Shown piece after piece: positions 26,330 through 35,467 of a stretch of 64,000 bases of DNA. The translations under genes and the position numbers were made by a program. The notes beneath the pieces were generated by a model that did not search any database, was not told the DNA's origin, and saw only the letters and a list, made by a program, of their open reading frames with translations. The DNA lies in assembly GCF_014851805.1 (NCBI RefSeq), contig NZ_JACVAK010000002.1:558001-622000 (forward strand), written 5' to 3'. Position 1 is the stretch's first letter. Every line of letters starts with the position of its first letter. This stretch comes from Pseudoxanthomonas sp. PXM02 (GTDB lineage Bacteria; Pseudomonadota; Gammaproteobacteria; Xanthomonadales; Xanthomonadaceae).

Positions 26330-27222
26330 AGATCCTGCTGCTCGGCGCGAATGGTCAGGTAGGCCACGAGCTGAGGCGCAGCCTGGCACCGCTGGGCGAC
26401 GCGGTCGCGGCGACGCGATCTGGCGTGCTGTCCGATGGCGGGACAGTCGAAGTCGCCGATTTGGATCGTCCTCGCGAGCTCGCCGGACTGGTCGAGCGCA
26501 TAGCGCCCGATGTGGTGATCAACGCTGCCGCTTACACCGCGGTCGACAAGGCTGAAGACGACGTCGACGCCGCCTTCCGGGTGAATGCGGAGGCGCCTGG
26601 CTTGCTGGCGCTTGCATGCGCCGCGCGCGGGATTCCGTTCGTCCACTACTCCACGGACTACGTGTTCGATGGTGAGGCTTCCCGGCCGTATCGCGAAGAC
26701 GACGCGACAGCGCCCCTCGGCGTATACGGCGCGAGCAAACTGGCGGGCGAGGAGGCAGTGCGCGCAGCAGGCGGGCCGCACCTGATCCTGCGTACGGCGT
26801 GGGTGTACGGTGTGCGCGGACATAACTTCCTGCGGACGATGCTGAGGCTGGCAGTCGAGCGCGACGAACTTCGCGTTGTTGCCGACCAAGTCGGCACGCC
26901 AACGCCCGCCTATCTGATTGCGGACACCACCGCACGCCTGCTCGCCTCACATCGGGCCGCACAAGGCACTCTGCACGTCACTGCCGCGGGTAGTACCAGC
27001 TGGCATGGTTTCGCGGAGGCCATCGTGGCCGGTGCGACCGAACGGGGATTGCTGCCGCGGGCGCCACGCGTAGTGCCCGTCGGAACAACCGACTTCCCGA
27101 CGCGCGCCAAGCGGCCCGCGTACTCCCGAATGGCGGTGGGGAGGCTGGAGTCGTTGCTGGGGCCGATGCCCGGCTGGGAAGAGGGCGTGGGTCACGTGCT
27201 GGATCAGATAGCGTACGGCTAG
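26326..27222 (+). CDS. rmlD: dTDP-4-dehydrorhamnose reductase
   Basis: A 298-residue reductase that finishes dTDP-L-rhamnose. It has a Rossmann motif GANGQVG (7-13), AAAYTAVDKAE, STDYVFDG and YGASK with the catalytic Tyr and Lys. It starts at an ATGA overlap with rmlC. The operon ends here: 73 bp follow before the next gene. The mannose/xanthan genes that adjoin rml in Xanthomonas are not present on this side. Confidence 0.95.
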   Translation: MKILLLGANGQVGHELRRSLAPLGDAVAATRSGVLSDGGTVEVADLDRPRELAGLVERIAPDVVINAAAYTAVDKAEDDVDAAFRVNAEAPGLLALACAARGIPFVHYSTDYVFDGEASRPYREDDATAPLGVYGASKLAGEEAVRAAGGPHLILRTAWVYGVRGHNFLRTMLRLAVERDELRVVADQVGTPTPAYLIADTTARLLASHRAAQGTLHVTAAGSTSWHGFAEAIVAGATERGLLPRAPRVVPVGTTDFPTRAKRPAYSRMAVGRLESLLGPMPGWEEGVGHVLDQIAYG

Positions 27223-27295
27223 CGGGTGATTGCGCCTTGTTGTGATGGCCGGCTATCGTCGCTACCCATCAGGGATAGGTTCAAGGGGAAGGGAG

Positions 27296-29281
27296 ATGAT
27301 CAGGGGAATCCTGGCTGCCATCGTGGCCGGTATTGCGCTCGCGTCGTTCAACGCGTCCGCGCAAGTCGATGTGGAGGCCTTCGTCCGCAAGGACAAGTTT
27401 GCCGACATCAAGCTATCGCCGAGCGGTGAGTTCTACGCTGCCACCGTCCGGCTCGAGGACCGGACGGGGCTGGCGATCATGCTGCGGAGCGGCAACAAGC
27501 TGACCGCGCATTTCGTGCTCGGCAAGAACACGCATGTCTCCGGTTTCTGGTGGGTCAATCCGGAGCGCGTGCTGATCGCGATCTCGGAGAAGTACGGTGC
27601 GCTCGACGAGCCGCAACCGACCGGTGAGCTGTATGGCATCAATGCTGATGGCACCCAATTGGAAATGCTGGTGGGGTATCGGGTCGAGAGCCGTGGTGCA
27701 GGAACCCGCATCCAGCCGAAGAAGGTCGAGGATGTCGCCGCGTTCCTGGTCGACACCCTGCCGGACGACGACAAGAACGTCATTATCTCGGTATGGCCCT
27801 TCAGCGAAGATCCTTATACGCGCGCGGAACGCATGGACGTTTACAGCGGACGGCGCACCCAGGTCGCGCGTGCACCTGTCCGACGCGCAAGCTTCGTGAC
27901 CGATAATGCCGGCGTCGTGAGATTCACTAGTGGTGCCGGGGCAGACAATGTCCGCAAACTCTATTACCGCCCCGGTGATGCCTCCGAGTGGACGTTGATC
28001 AACGATGAGTCGGTTTCGGGCATCGGCGAGTACGCGATCGGCTTCTCCTCCGACAATCGCACGGCTTACCTGTTGACCGAGCAACGCAACGCTCCCACCT
28101 TGATCGTTGCGTATGACTTAGAAACAGGACAGCGAACGACCGTGCTGCAGGATGCGGTGGTCGATCCCCACAGCATCATATTCAGCGATGGCGTGACGGG
28201 TCTTGGCGCCGGCAGTAGGGGTGGACGCGTGCCGGTGGGCGCGCTCTACATGGATGGTCGCCCGCGTACCGCCTTCTTCGACAAGAATTCCAAGGAAGCC
28301 TTGCTGCAGCGGGAACTCGAGCACGCGTTCGCCGGGCATCTCGTCAGCATCACGTCCATCACTTCGGACGGCCGTGTCGCGCTGGTCCAAGTGTCCAGCG
28401 ATCGGAATCCCGGCGACTTCTACCTGTTCCGAACCAACGAGAGGAAAGCGGACTATCTGCTGAGTCGTCGTGACTGGTTCGATCCTGACGCGATGGCTGA
28501 GTCTAAGCCAGTGCAGTGGATCGCCCGCGATGGCTTGGTACTGCACGGTTATCTGACGGTGCCGAAAGGGACTGAGCCACGCAATCTGCCATTGATCGTG
28601 CTGCCGCACGGAGGGCCTTTCGGCATCCGTGATACGTGGCACTTCAACGATGAAGCGCAGATGCTTGCGGGCGCGGGCTACGCCGTACTGCAACCAAATT
28701 TCCGTGGCTCAGGCGGTTATGGACGCGCCTTCCTGGAGGCAGGCGCGCGCCAGTGGGGGCTGGCCATGCAGGATGACGTCACCGATGCCACCCGATGGGC
28801 GATCCGGCAAGGCATAGCCGATCCACGTCGCATCTGCATCTACGGTGCGAGCTATGGTGCGTACGCGGCGCTGAGCGGCGTAGTCAAGGAGCCTGATCTC
28901 TATCGTTGCGCAGCCGGCTACGTCGGTGTCTATGACCTTCCGATGATGCAACGGGAGGATGCGCGGCAGAGTTTGCGCTTGGGACGGTGGTCGAAAGACT
29001 GGGTTGGTGAGGCAGCGGGACTCGCCGCGGTGTCTCCGGTCAACATGGCGCAGCGCGTCAAGGTGCCTGTGTTCATGGCGGCCGGCGGCGAGGATGAAGT
29101 TGCACCAATCAAGCACACCGAACTCATGGAGCGTCGGCTGAAAGCGGCTGGCGTCCCGGTAGAGACGCTCTATTACAAGACCGAGGGGCATGGCTTCTAC
29201 GTGGAAGCCAACCAGCGGGAGTACTACACCAAACTGCTGGCCTTCTTTAATCGCCACTTGGGCGGCGCGAAGGCCAAGTAA
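27296..29281 (+). CDS. Secreted S9-family prolyl oligopeptidase-like peptidase
   Basis: A 661-residue exported peptidase. The start at 27296 follows GGGAG and begins a signal peptide (MIRGILAAIVAGIALASFNASA). An irregular beta-propeller fills residues about 25-390 and a C-terminal alpha/beta hydrolase domain carries the triad S519 (GASYGAY), D600 (GGEDEV) and H632 (TEGHGFY). It should cut peptides in the periplasm. Codon use is visibly looser and less GC-biased than in neighbours, which could mean later acquisition. Flanked downstream by a hairpin and a convergent peptide transporter. Confidence 0.87.
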   Translation: MIRGILAAIVAGIALASFNASAQVDVEAFVRKDKFADIKLSPSGEFYAATVRLEDRTGLAIMLRSGNKLTAHFVLGKNTHVSGFWWVNPERVLIAISEKYGALDEPQPTGELYGINADGTQLEMLVGYRVESRGAGTRIQPKKVEDVAAFLVDTLPDDDKNVIISVWPFSEDPYTRAERMDVYSGRRTQVARAPVRRASFVTDNAGVVRFTSGAGADNVRKLYYRPGDASEWTLINDESVSGIGEYAIGFSSDNRTAYLLTEQRNAPTLIVAYDLETGQRTTVLQDAVVDPHSIIFSDGVTGLGAGSRGGRVPVGALYMDGRPRTAFFDKNSKEALLQRELEHAFAGHLVSITSITSDGRVALVQVSSDRNPGDFYLFRTNERKADYLLSRRDWFDPDAMAESKPVQWIARDGLVLHGYLTVPKGTEPRNLPLIVLPHGGPFGIRDTWHFNDEAQMLAGAGYAVLQPNFRGSGGYGRAFLEAGARQWGLAMQDDVTDATRWAIRQGIADPRRICIYGASYGAYAALSGVVKEPDLYRCAAGYVGVYDLPMMQREDARQSLRLGRWSKDWVGEAAGLAAVSPVNMAQRVKVPVFMAAGGEDEVAPIKHTELMERRLKAAGVPVETLYYKTEGHGFYVEANQREYYTKLLAFFNRHLGGAKAK

Positions 29282-29302
29282 GCCGCAGTGGTAGGTAGAA
29301 AG

Positions 29303-29326
29303 CGACGGCGCCGGAAAGCGCCGTCG
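29303..29326. terminator. Hairpin between convergent peptidase and transporter genes
   Basis: CGACGGCGC (29303-29311) pairs with GCGCCGTCG (29318-29326), loop CGGAAA. T-runs are poor on both sides, so termination strength is uncertain, though the position between convergent stops fits. Confidence 0.45.
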
Positions 29327-29331
29327 TGATT

Positions 29332-31140
29332 TCAGGCGCGGCGCATCATCCGCTTCAGCAGGGGCGAGGCCACCAGCGCCAGCGCGCCGCAGGCCAGGCC
29401 GATCCACATCATCAGCCAGAACAGGTCGGCATAGCTGGCGGCGGCGTGTGCCAGGTCCCAGGCCTCGCCTTCCGGCACGTCAAGCGCGGCCAGCTTGCCG
29501 AACTGCGCGGCCAGCGTCTCCGAGAACGCGGTGCCGAGCAGCCACATGCCCATCATCAGACCGACGACGCGCGGCACCGACAGTTCGGTGACCGCCGCCA
29601 GGCTGACCGGTGCCAGGCACATCTCGCCGATCTCCAGCAGCAGGTAGGCCAGCACCAGCCACCACACGCTGGCCATCACGCCGGTGTCGCCGACCTGCTG
29701 CGCGGCAAGCGCCAGCGGCACGAACGACAGTCCGCCGAACACCAGGCCCAGCGCGCCCTTGAAGGGCTTGGACGGGTCGCGTCCGCGTCGGCCAAGTGCC
29801 GCCCACAGCCACGCGAAGACCGGCGCCAGCACCACCAGGAACAGCGCGCCCAGATAGGTCAGCGAGCCGGCCGTCTGCGGCAGGACGACGGAATCGCGCA
29901 ACACCAGCAGCACCATCAGAGCCGCGGTCGCCAGGAAGATCGCGCGCGGCAACAGGCTGCCCGCACGGCGTTCGCTCGCGCGCACGGCGATGACGAAGGC
30001 CACCGGCATCGCCACCAGGCCCCAGGTCGACCACGGCGCGGTCCCGATGAACAGGCCGAGATTCGATGTCGGATTGTCCGACCACACCAGCACGCCCGGT
30101 GCGTGGACCAGCGACGGGAACAGATCCTTGGTCAGGAGCCGGTCGGTGAACATCACCCACGAGCCGTAGGTCTGCTCGTACAGGGTGAAGAACACCAGGC
30201 ACATGGCGATCATCGCCATCAGCGCGATCATCTGTCGCCGCTGCACCGGCGTGCATTGCGTCGTGACGAACCAGACGAACCAGCCCAGCACCAGCATCAA
30301 CACCACGAGCATCAGCACCAGCGCCAGCGAGAGTTCGCCCGCGAGCGCGAACGCGCCGTTGGCCGCCGCCCACATCAGCCACGCCAACGGCAGCACGCCC
30401 AGCAGCGCACCCAGGTAGATCGCCACCTCGCGCGGAAGCCCGAATAGGCTGACGCGCAACGCAGCAGGCGAAGGCGGTTCCGCGTGGCCCTGCAGATAGC
30501 GCTGGCCCCACAGGAACATCGCCAGGCCCAGCAGCATGCCGATGCCCGCCGCACCGAAGCCGTACTTCCAGCCCAGTGTTTCGCCCAAATAGCCGCACAC
30601 CAGCGAAGAGAGCAGTGCACCGAGGTTGATGCCGGCGTAGAACAGGCTGAAGCCGCCATCGCGGCGCGGATCGCCGACCGGATACAGGCGCCCGACGATG
30701 CCAGTGACGTTCGGCTTCAGGAAGCCGACGCCCATGACAATCAGTGCCAGTGACAGGTACATCGTGCGCAGCGCGCCTTCGTCGCGCGTCACCACGCCGC
30801 CATTCGACACCGCCGCCGCACCTTCCAGCGCCATGCCGGCATGACCCGCGACCAGCAGCAGGCCGCCGAACACGACGGCCTTGCGCATGCCCAGCCAGCG
30901 GTCGGCGAGCAGGCCGCCGATCACCGGGATGCAGTAGACGAGTCCGCCGTAGGCACCGATCAGGTCGTAGCCCGCGCCGTCGGCGAACAGGTGGTACTTG
31001 GTCAGGTAGAGCAGCAGCAGCGCCTTCATCCCGTAGAACGAGAAGCGCTCCCACATCTCGGTGAAGAAGCAGACGTAGACGCCCTTGGGATGGCCCAGGA
31101 AGTCGTCGCGGCCGGCTACCGCGGGGGCAGGGTGGCTCAA
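29332..31140 (-). CDS. POT/PTR-family proton-dependent peptide transporter
   Basis: A 602-residue MFS protein with about 12-14 membrane helices. It has the POT signature ExxERFSFYG (E28 to G37: EMWERFSFYG) on helix 1, needed for proton coupling, and FYAGINLGA (PTR2 signature). A long C-terminal membrane portion is typical of the bacterial DtpA-like or larger forms. It imports di- and tripeptides. Divergent from the OPT transporter, with which it probably shares a peptide-uptake function. Confidence 0.9.
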   Translation of the reverse strand: MSHPAPAVAGRDDFLGHPKGVYVCFFTEMWERFSFYGMKALLLLYLTKYHLFADGAGYDLIGAYGGLVYCIPVIGGLLADRWLGMRKAVVFGGLLLVAGHAGMALEGAAAVSNGGVVTRDEGALRTMYLSLALIVMGVGFLKPNVTGIVGRLYPVGDPRRDGGFSLFYAGINLGALLSSLVCGYLGETLGWKYGFGAAGIGMLLGLAMFLWGQRYLQGHAEPPSPAALRVSLFGLPREVAIYLGALLGVLPLAWLMWAAANGAFALAGELSLALVLMLVVLMLVLGWFVWFVTTQCTPVQRRQMIALMAMIAMCLVFFTLYEQTYGSWVMFTDRLLTKDLFPSLVHAPGVLVWSDNPTSNLGLFIGTAPWSTWGLVAMPVAFVIAVRASERRAGSLLPRAIFLATAALMVLLVLRDSVVLPQTAGSLTYLGALFLVVLAPVFAWLWAALGRRGRDPSKPFKGALGLVFGGLSFVPLALAAQQVGDTGVMASVWWLVLAYLLLEIGEMCLAPVSLAAVTELSVPRVVGLMMGMWLLGTAFSETLAAQFGKLAALDVPEGEAWDLAHAAASYADLFWLMMWIGLACGALALVASPLLKRMMRRA

Positions 31141-31169
31141 GGGCCGCTCCGGTATCGGAAAACCCGGCG

Positions 31170-31175
31170 AGTATA
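31170..31175 (-). promoter_or_regulatory. -10 box of the POT transporter gene
   Basis: TATACT on the minus strand 30 bp upstream of the start; five of six to consensus. No clear -35. Confidence 0.35.
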
Positions 31176-31256
31176 GGCGCTACGCCCGTGCACGCGGCTG
31201 GACTTGCCGGGCAGCGGACGCTAGGTTGTCCGCTTTCTGCCATTCGGGAACGCGCC

Positions 31257-33245
31257 ATGAGCTCGCCGGGGACCCCGCAACTTACCTTCCGCGCCGTCGT
31301 GCTGGCCATCGTGCTGGCCGTGGTGCTCTCCGCCGCCAACGCCTATCTGGGCCTGTTCGCCGGCCTGACCGTGGCCACCGCCATTCCCGCGGCGGTCGTG
31401 TCGATGGGCGTGCTGCGCCTGCTCGGCGGCGGCACGATCCTGGAGAACAACATCGTGCAGACCGGCGCGTCGGCCGGTTCGTCGATCGCGGCGGGCGTGA
31501 TCTTCACGATCCCCGCGCTGATCATCCTGGGCTACTGGCAGGACTTCCAGTATTCGTGGGTGCTGGCCATCGCCGGCCTCGGCGGTCTGCTGGGCGTGCT
31601 GTTCTCGGTGCCGCTGCGCCGTTCGATGATCGTCGAAGAGCCGCTGCCGTTCCCCGAGGGCAAGGCCGCGGCCGAAGTGCTGAAGGCCGGCGAGAATCCC
31701 GGTCCCGGCCTGAAGATCCTCGCGTTCTCCGCCGCCATCGGCGCGGTGCTGAAGGTCGCCGCGCACAGCGGCATGCGCCTGATCCCCGACACCGCGGCCG
31801 GCGCGGGCTTCTTCGGCAAGTACCTCGGTTATCTGGGCACCAACCTGTCGCCGGCGCTGCTCGGCGTCGGCTACATCGTCGGCCTCAACATCGGCATCGT
31901 GGTGCTGTCCGGCAGCATCCTGTCGTGGCACATCGCCATTCCGCTCTACCACATGTTCTTCATGGGGACCGATCCCGCGCTGGCGCAGAGCATCGCGGGC
32001 GCAGGTGCGGAAGACGTGGCCGGTGCCATCTGGTCGGCCAAGATCCGTTACCTCGGCGTCGGCGCGATGCTGATCGGTGGCGTGTGGACGCTGTTCTCGC
32101 TGCGCAAGTCGCTGCTGTCCGGCGTGAAGAGCGGCATCGCCGCCGCGCGTGCGGGCTCGGGCGGCGCCGATGTCGCCGAAACCGACCGCGACCTGCCGAT
32201 GAAGTGGATGCTGGTGGCGCTGGTGGTCTTCGTGTTGCCGCTGCTGCTGTTGTACCAGGCCATCGTCGGCATGTGGCACGTCAGCATTCCGATGGCGATC
32301 ATCATGATCGTCGCCGGCTTCCTGTTCGTCTCGGTGTCCGCGTATCTCGCCGGTCTGGTGGGCTCGTCGAACAACCCGGTGTCGGGCATCACCATCGCGA
32401 CCATCCTGTTCGCTTCGGTCGTGCTGTTGTTGCTGCTCGGCGAAAGCGGACGCATGGCGATCGGCGCGGGCGGCGCGCCGTTGGGTGCGGTGGCCGCGAT
32501 CATGATCGGCGCGGTGGTGTGCTGCGCCGCGGCCGTGGGTGGCGACAACCTGCAGGATCTCAAGGCCGGTTACATCGTTGGTGCCACGCCGTGGAAGCAG
32601 CAGCTGATGCTGGGCATCGGTGCGTTCTCCTGCGCGCTGATCATGGCGCCGGTGCTGAACATCCTGTCCGAGGCCTACGGCATCGGCGCGCCGACGGCCG
32701 AGCACCCGAATCCGCTGTCTGCGCCGCAGGCCACGCTGATGGCGTCGGTCGCCAAGGGCCTGTTCGGCGGCGAACTGCCGTGGGGCATCATCGGCATTGG
32801 CGCGGTGATCGGCGCGATCATCATCGCGATCGACGAGGCGCTGAAGGCCAAGGGCAGCAGCTTCCGCGTTCCCGTGCTGGCCGCGGCCATCGGCATCTAC
32901 CTGCCGCTGGAACTGATGGTGCCGATCTTCCTCGGTGGCCTGCTGGCCTACCTGGTCGAGAAGCGCCACGGCATGGTCGGCACAAAGGATGAGGAGGCAC
33001 GCGATCGCCTGCATCGCCCGGGCACGCTGTTCGCCGCCGGTCTGATCACGGGCGAAGCGTTGATGGGCATCGCCGTCGGCGTGGCGATCTACGCCACCAA
33101 GGACCGCGACGTGCTGGTGCTGCCGGAGGCCTTCCAGCAGGGCGAGATCGTCGGCCTGGTGATCCTGGCGATCGTCGGCTGGTTGCTCTACCGCACCGGC
33201 GCCAAGTCGAAGGCGCTGGGCGAGGTCGAGCCGGGCCCCAAGTGA
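31257..33245 (+). CDS. OPT-family oligopeptide transporter
   Basis: A 662-residue membrane protein with about 15 hydrophobic segments. The start MSSPGTPQLTFRAVVLAIVL is followed by SAANAYLGLFAGLTVATAIPAAVVSM, typical of bacterial OPT members, and by NNIVQTGASAGSSIAAG. These move oligopeptides, or in some plants and fungi metal chelates. The adjacent POT transporter and two secreted peptidases favour peptides here. ATG at 31257 is chosen because conserved sequence starts there. Confidence 0.9.
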   Translation: MSSPGTPQLTFRAVVLAIVLAVVLSAANAYLGLFAGLTVATAIPAAVVSMGVLRLLGGGTILENNIVQTGASAGSSIAAGVIFTIPALIILGYWQDFQYSWVLAIAGLGGLLGVLFSVPLRRSMIVEEPLPFPEGKAAAEVLKAGENPGPGLKILAFSAAIGAVLKVAAHSGMRLIPDTAAGAGFFGKYLGYLGTNLSPALLGVGYIVGLNIGIVVLSGSILSWHIAIPLYHMFFMGTDPALAQSIAGAGAEDVAGAIWSAKIRYLGVGAMLIGGVWTLFSLRKSLLSGVKSGIAAARAGSGGADVAETDRDLPMKWMLVALVVFVLPLLLLYQAIVGMWHVSIPMAIIMIVAGFLFVSVSAYLAGLVGSSNNPVSGITIATILFASVVLLLLLGESGRMAIGAGGAPLGAVAAIMIGAVVCCAAAVGGDNLQDLKAGYIVGATPWKQQLMLGIGAFSCALIMAPVLNILSEAYGIGAPTAEHPNPLSAPQATLMASVAKGLFGGELPWGIIGIGAVIGAIIIAIDEALKAKGSSFRVPVLAAAIGIYLPLELMVPIFLGGLLAYLVEKRHGMVGTKDEEARDRLHRPGTLFAAGLITGEALMGIAVGVAIYATKDRDVLVLPEAFQQGEIVGLVILAIVGWLLYRTGAKSKALGEVEPGPK

Positions 33246-33255
33246 ACTGACACAC

Positions 33256-33287
33256 GGCGCAAAGGCGTGACCTGACGCCTTTGCGCC
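33256..33287 (+). terminator. 13-bp perfect hairpin after the OPT gene
   Basis: GGCGCAAAGGCGT (33256-33268) pairs fully with ACGCCTTTGCGCC (33275-33287), loop GACCTG. There is no U-tract, so it may stabilise the 3' end rather than terminate. Confidence 0.45.
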
Positions 33288-33338
33288 CCGGCGCGCTTAG
33301 CGCCTACCATCGGGGTTTCCCTGTTGCCGGAGCCCCGG

Positions 33339-35405
33339 ATGAAGCTGAAATCCGCCCTGTTGCCCCTCTGCCTGCTGGCCGCGCTGCCGTCGCTGGCAGC
33401 CGCCCGCGGCCTTGATGCCCGCGACCTGCAGAAGCTGGACCGCGTGTCCTCGCCTGTCCTGTCGCCGGACGGCGCCCAGGTCGTCTTCGCCAAGCGCGTG
33501 GTCGATGCGGACGTGGTCAAGGCCAGCAGCAGCCTGTGGATCCGCCATCTGCTGACGCGCGACATGGCGCCGCCGAAGCGGCTGACCCCGGAGGGCTGGA
33601 GCGTCAACTCGCCATCGTTCTCGCCGGACGGCAAGACGGTCTACTTCCTCAGCGCCAAGTCCGGCACGCAGCAGCTGTATGCGCTGCCCGTCGCCGGTGG
33701 GACGCCGCGCCAGCTGACCGACTTCGCGCTGGATGTCGCCAGCTACAAACTCTCCCCGGACGGCAGCCGCGTACTGTTCAGCACCGACACCTTCGCCGAC
33801 TGCAAGGCCGACTTCGCCTGCACGAAGAAGAAGCTTGACGACACCGCCGCGCGCAAGACGTCCGGCGTGGTCTACGACGGCCTGTTCGTCCGCCACTGGG
33901 ATACCTGGGCCGATGGCCGCCGCAGCCGCCTGTTCGTGGCCGCGCTGCCGGAAGGCAAGGCCAAGCCGGTTGCCACCGCGACGTCGCTGACCGACCGCCT
34001 GGATGGCGATGCGCCGTCCAAGCCGTTCGGCGGTGCCGACGAATACACCTGGTCGCCCGATGGCGCCTCCGTCGTGGCCGCGGTGCGCGTGGCGGGCAAG
34101 GGTGAGGCATGGTCGACCAACTTCGACCTGTACCAGATCGCCGCAGACGGCAGCGCCGCACCGGTCAACCTGACCGCATCGAATCCGGCCTGGGACACCG
34201 GCCCGGTGTTCAGCGCCGATGGCAAGACGCTGTTCTACCGCGCGATGAAGCGACCCGGTTTCGAAGCCGACCGCTTCGGCCTGATGGCGATGGACCTGGC
34301 GACCAAGCAGGTGCGCGAGATCGCGCCGTCGTGGGACCGCTCCGCCGACGGCATCGTGCTGTCGAAGGACGGCACCACGATCTACACCAGTGCGCAGGAC
34401 GTCGGCCAGCATCCGCTGTTCGCCGTCGAGGTCGCCAGCGGCGCGGTGAAGCAGGTCGTGGGCGAGGGCAGCGTGTCGGCGTTCGACATCGCCGGCGACA
34501 CACTCGCCTTCACCCGCAACACGCTGAAGAGCGGCGACCAGCTGTACACCACCTCGCTGGCGGGCGCGCCGCTGCGCGCTATCACGCCGAGCGCGGGGGA
34601 ATCGCTGAAGGACGTGTCGTTCGGTGACTTCGAGCAGTTCACCTTCAAGGGCTGGAACAACCAGACCGTGCACGGCTACGTGGTCAAGCCGCACGACTAT
34701 GTCGAAGGCCAGAAGTATCCGGTCGCCTTCCTGATCCACGGTGGCCCGCAGGGCAGCTTCGGCAATGGCTGGAGCTATCGCTGGAATCCGCAGACTTACG
34801 CGGGTCAGGGCTATGCGGTGGTGATGATCGATTTCCACGGCTCCACCGGTTACGGCCAGGCCTTCACCGACGCGATCAGCGAGCACTGGGGCGATCGTCC
34901 GCTGGAAGACCTGCAGAAGGGATGGGCCGCGGCGCAGCAGAAATACACGTTCCTCGATGGCGACAACGCCTGCGCGCTGGGCGCGAGCTATGGCGGTTAC
35001 ATGATCAACTGGATCGCGGGCAACTGGAACGAGCCGTGGAAGTGCCTGGTCAACCACGACGGCGTGTTCGACATCCGCTCGATGGGCTACGTGACGGAAG
35101 AACTGTGGTTCACCGAGTGGGAGAACGGCGGCACGCCGTACGACGTGCCGAAGAACGTCGAGAAGTTCAACCCGGTCAACCATATCGCCAAGTGGCGCGT
35201 GCCGATGCTGGTGGTGCAGGGCGAGAAGGACTACCGCGTGCCGGTGGACCAGGGCCTGTCCACGTTCACCGCGCTGCAGCGCAAGGGCATCGACTCGAAG
35301 CTGCTGTACTTCCCCGATGAGAACCACTGGGTGCTGAAGCCGCAGAACAGCATCCTGTGGCACGACACCGTCAACGCCTGGCTGAAGCAGCACATCGGCC
35401 GCTGA
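33339..35405 (+). CDS. Secreted S9-family dipeptidyl/acylaminoacyl peptidase
   Basis: A 688-residue exported serine peptidase with signal peptide MKLKSALLPLCLLAALPSLAAA. WD40-like propeller repeats (LSPDGAQVVFA, FSPDGKTVYFL, LSPDGSRVLFS) precede a peptidase domain with S550 (GASYGGYM), D631 (GEKDYRVP) and H663 (DENHWVL). This is the S9C-like group, which removes dipeptides or acyl-amino acids from peptide ends. Not closely similar to the other S9 gene at 27.3 kb. It ends in a strong terminator. Confidence 0.9.
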   Translation: MKLKSALLPLCLLAALPSLAAARGLDARDLQKLDRVSSPVLSPDGAQVVFAKRVVDADVVKASSSLWIRHLLTRDMAPPKRLTPEGWSVNSPSFSPDGKTVYFLSAKSGTQQLYALPVAGGTPRQLTDFALDVASYKLSPDGSRVLFSTDTFADCKADFACTKKKLDDTAARKTSGVVYDGLFVRHWDTWADGRRSRLFVAALPEGKAKPVATATSLTDRLDGDAPSKPFGGADEYTWSPDGASVVAAVRVAGKGEAWSTNFDLYQIAADGSAAPVNLTASNPAWDTGPVFSADGKTLFYRAMKRPGFEADRFGLMAMDLATKQVREIAPSWDRSADGIVLSKDGTTIYTSAQDVGQHPLFAVEVASGAVKQVVGEGSVSAFDIAGDTLAFTRNTLKSGDQLYTTSLAGAPLRAITPSAGESLKDVSFGDFEQFTFKGWNNQTVHGYVVKPHDYVEGQKYPVAFLIHGGPQGSFGNGWSYRWNPQTYAGQGYAVVMIDFHGSTGYGQAFTDAISEHWGDRPLEDLQKGWAAAQQKYTFLDGDNACALGASYGGYMINWIAGNWNEPWKCLVNHDGVFDIRSMGYVTEELWFTEWENGGTPYDVPKNVEKFNPVNHIAKWRVPMLVVQGEKDYRVPVDQGLSTFTALQRKGIDSKLLYFPDENHWVLKPQNSILWHDTVNAWLKQHIGR

Positions 35406-35416
35406 GGCCTGCATCG

Positions 35417-35446
35417 AAGGGCCGGTCACCCCGGCCCTTTTTCTTT
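35417..35446 (+). terminator. Intrinsic terminator of the S9 peptidase gene
   Basis: AAGGGCCGG (35417-35425) pairs with CCGGCCCTT (35431-35439), loop TCACC, running into TTTTTCTTT. Confidence 0.88.
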
Positions 35447-35467
35447 GACTGAAGGAGTACGCCGCCG

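Noticed and set aside
27296-29281. Genomic island around the less GC-biased S9 peptidase
   Set aside because: No integrase, tRNA, direct repeats or foreign neighbours; only codon use differs slightly.
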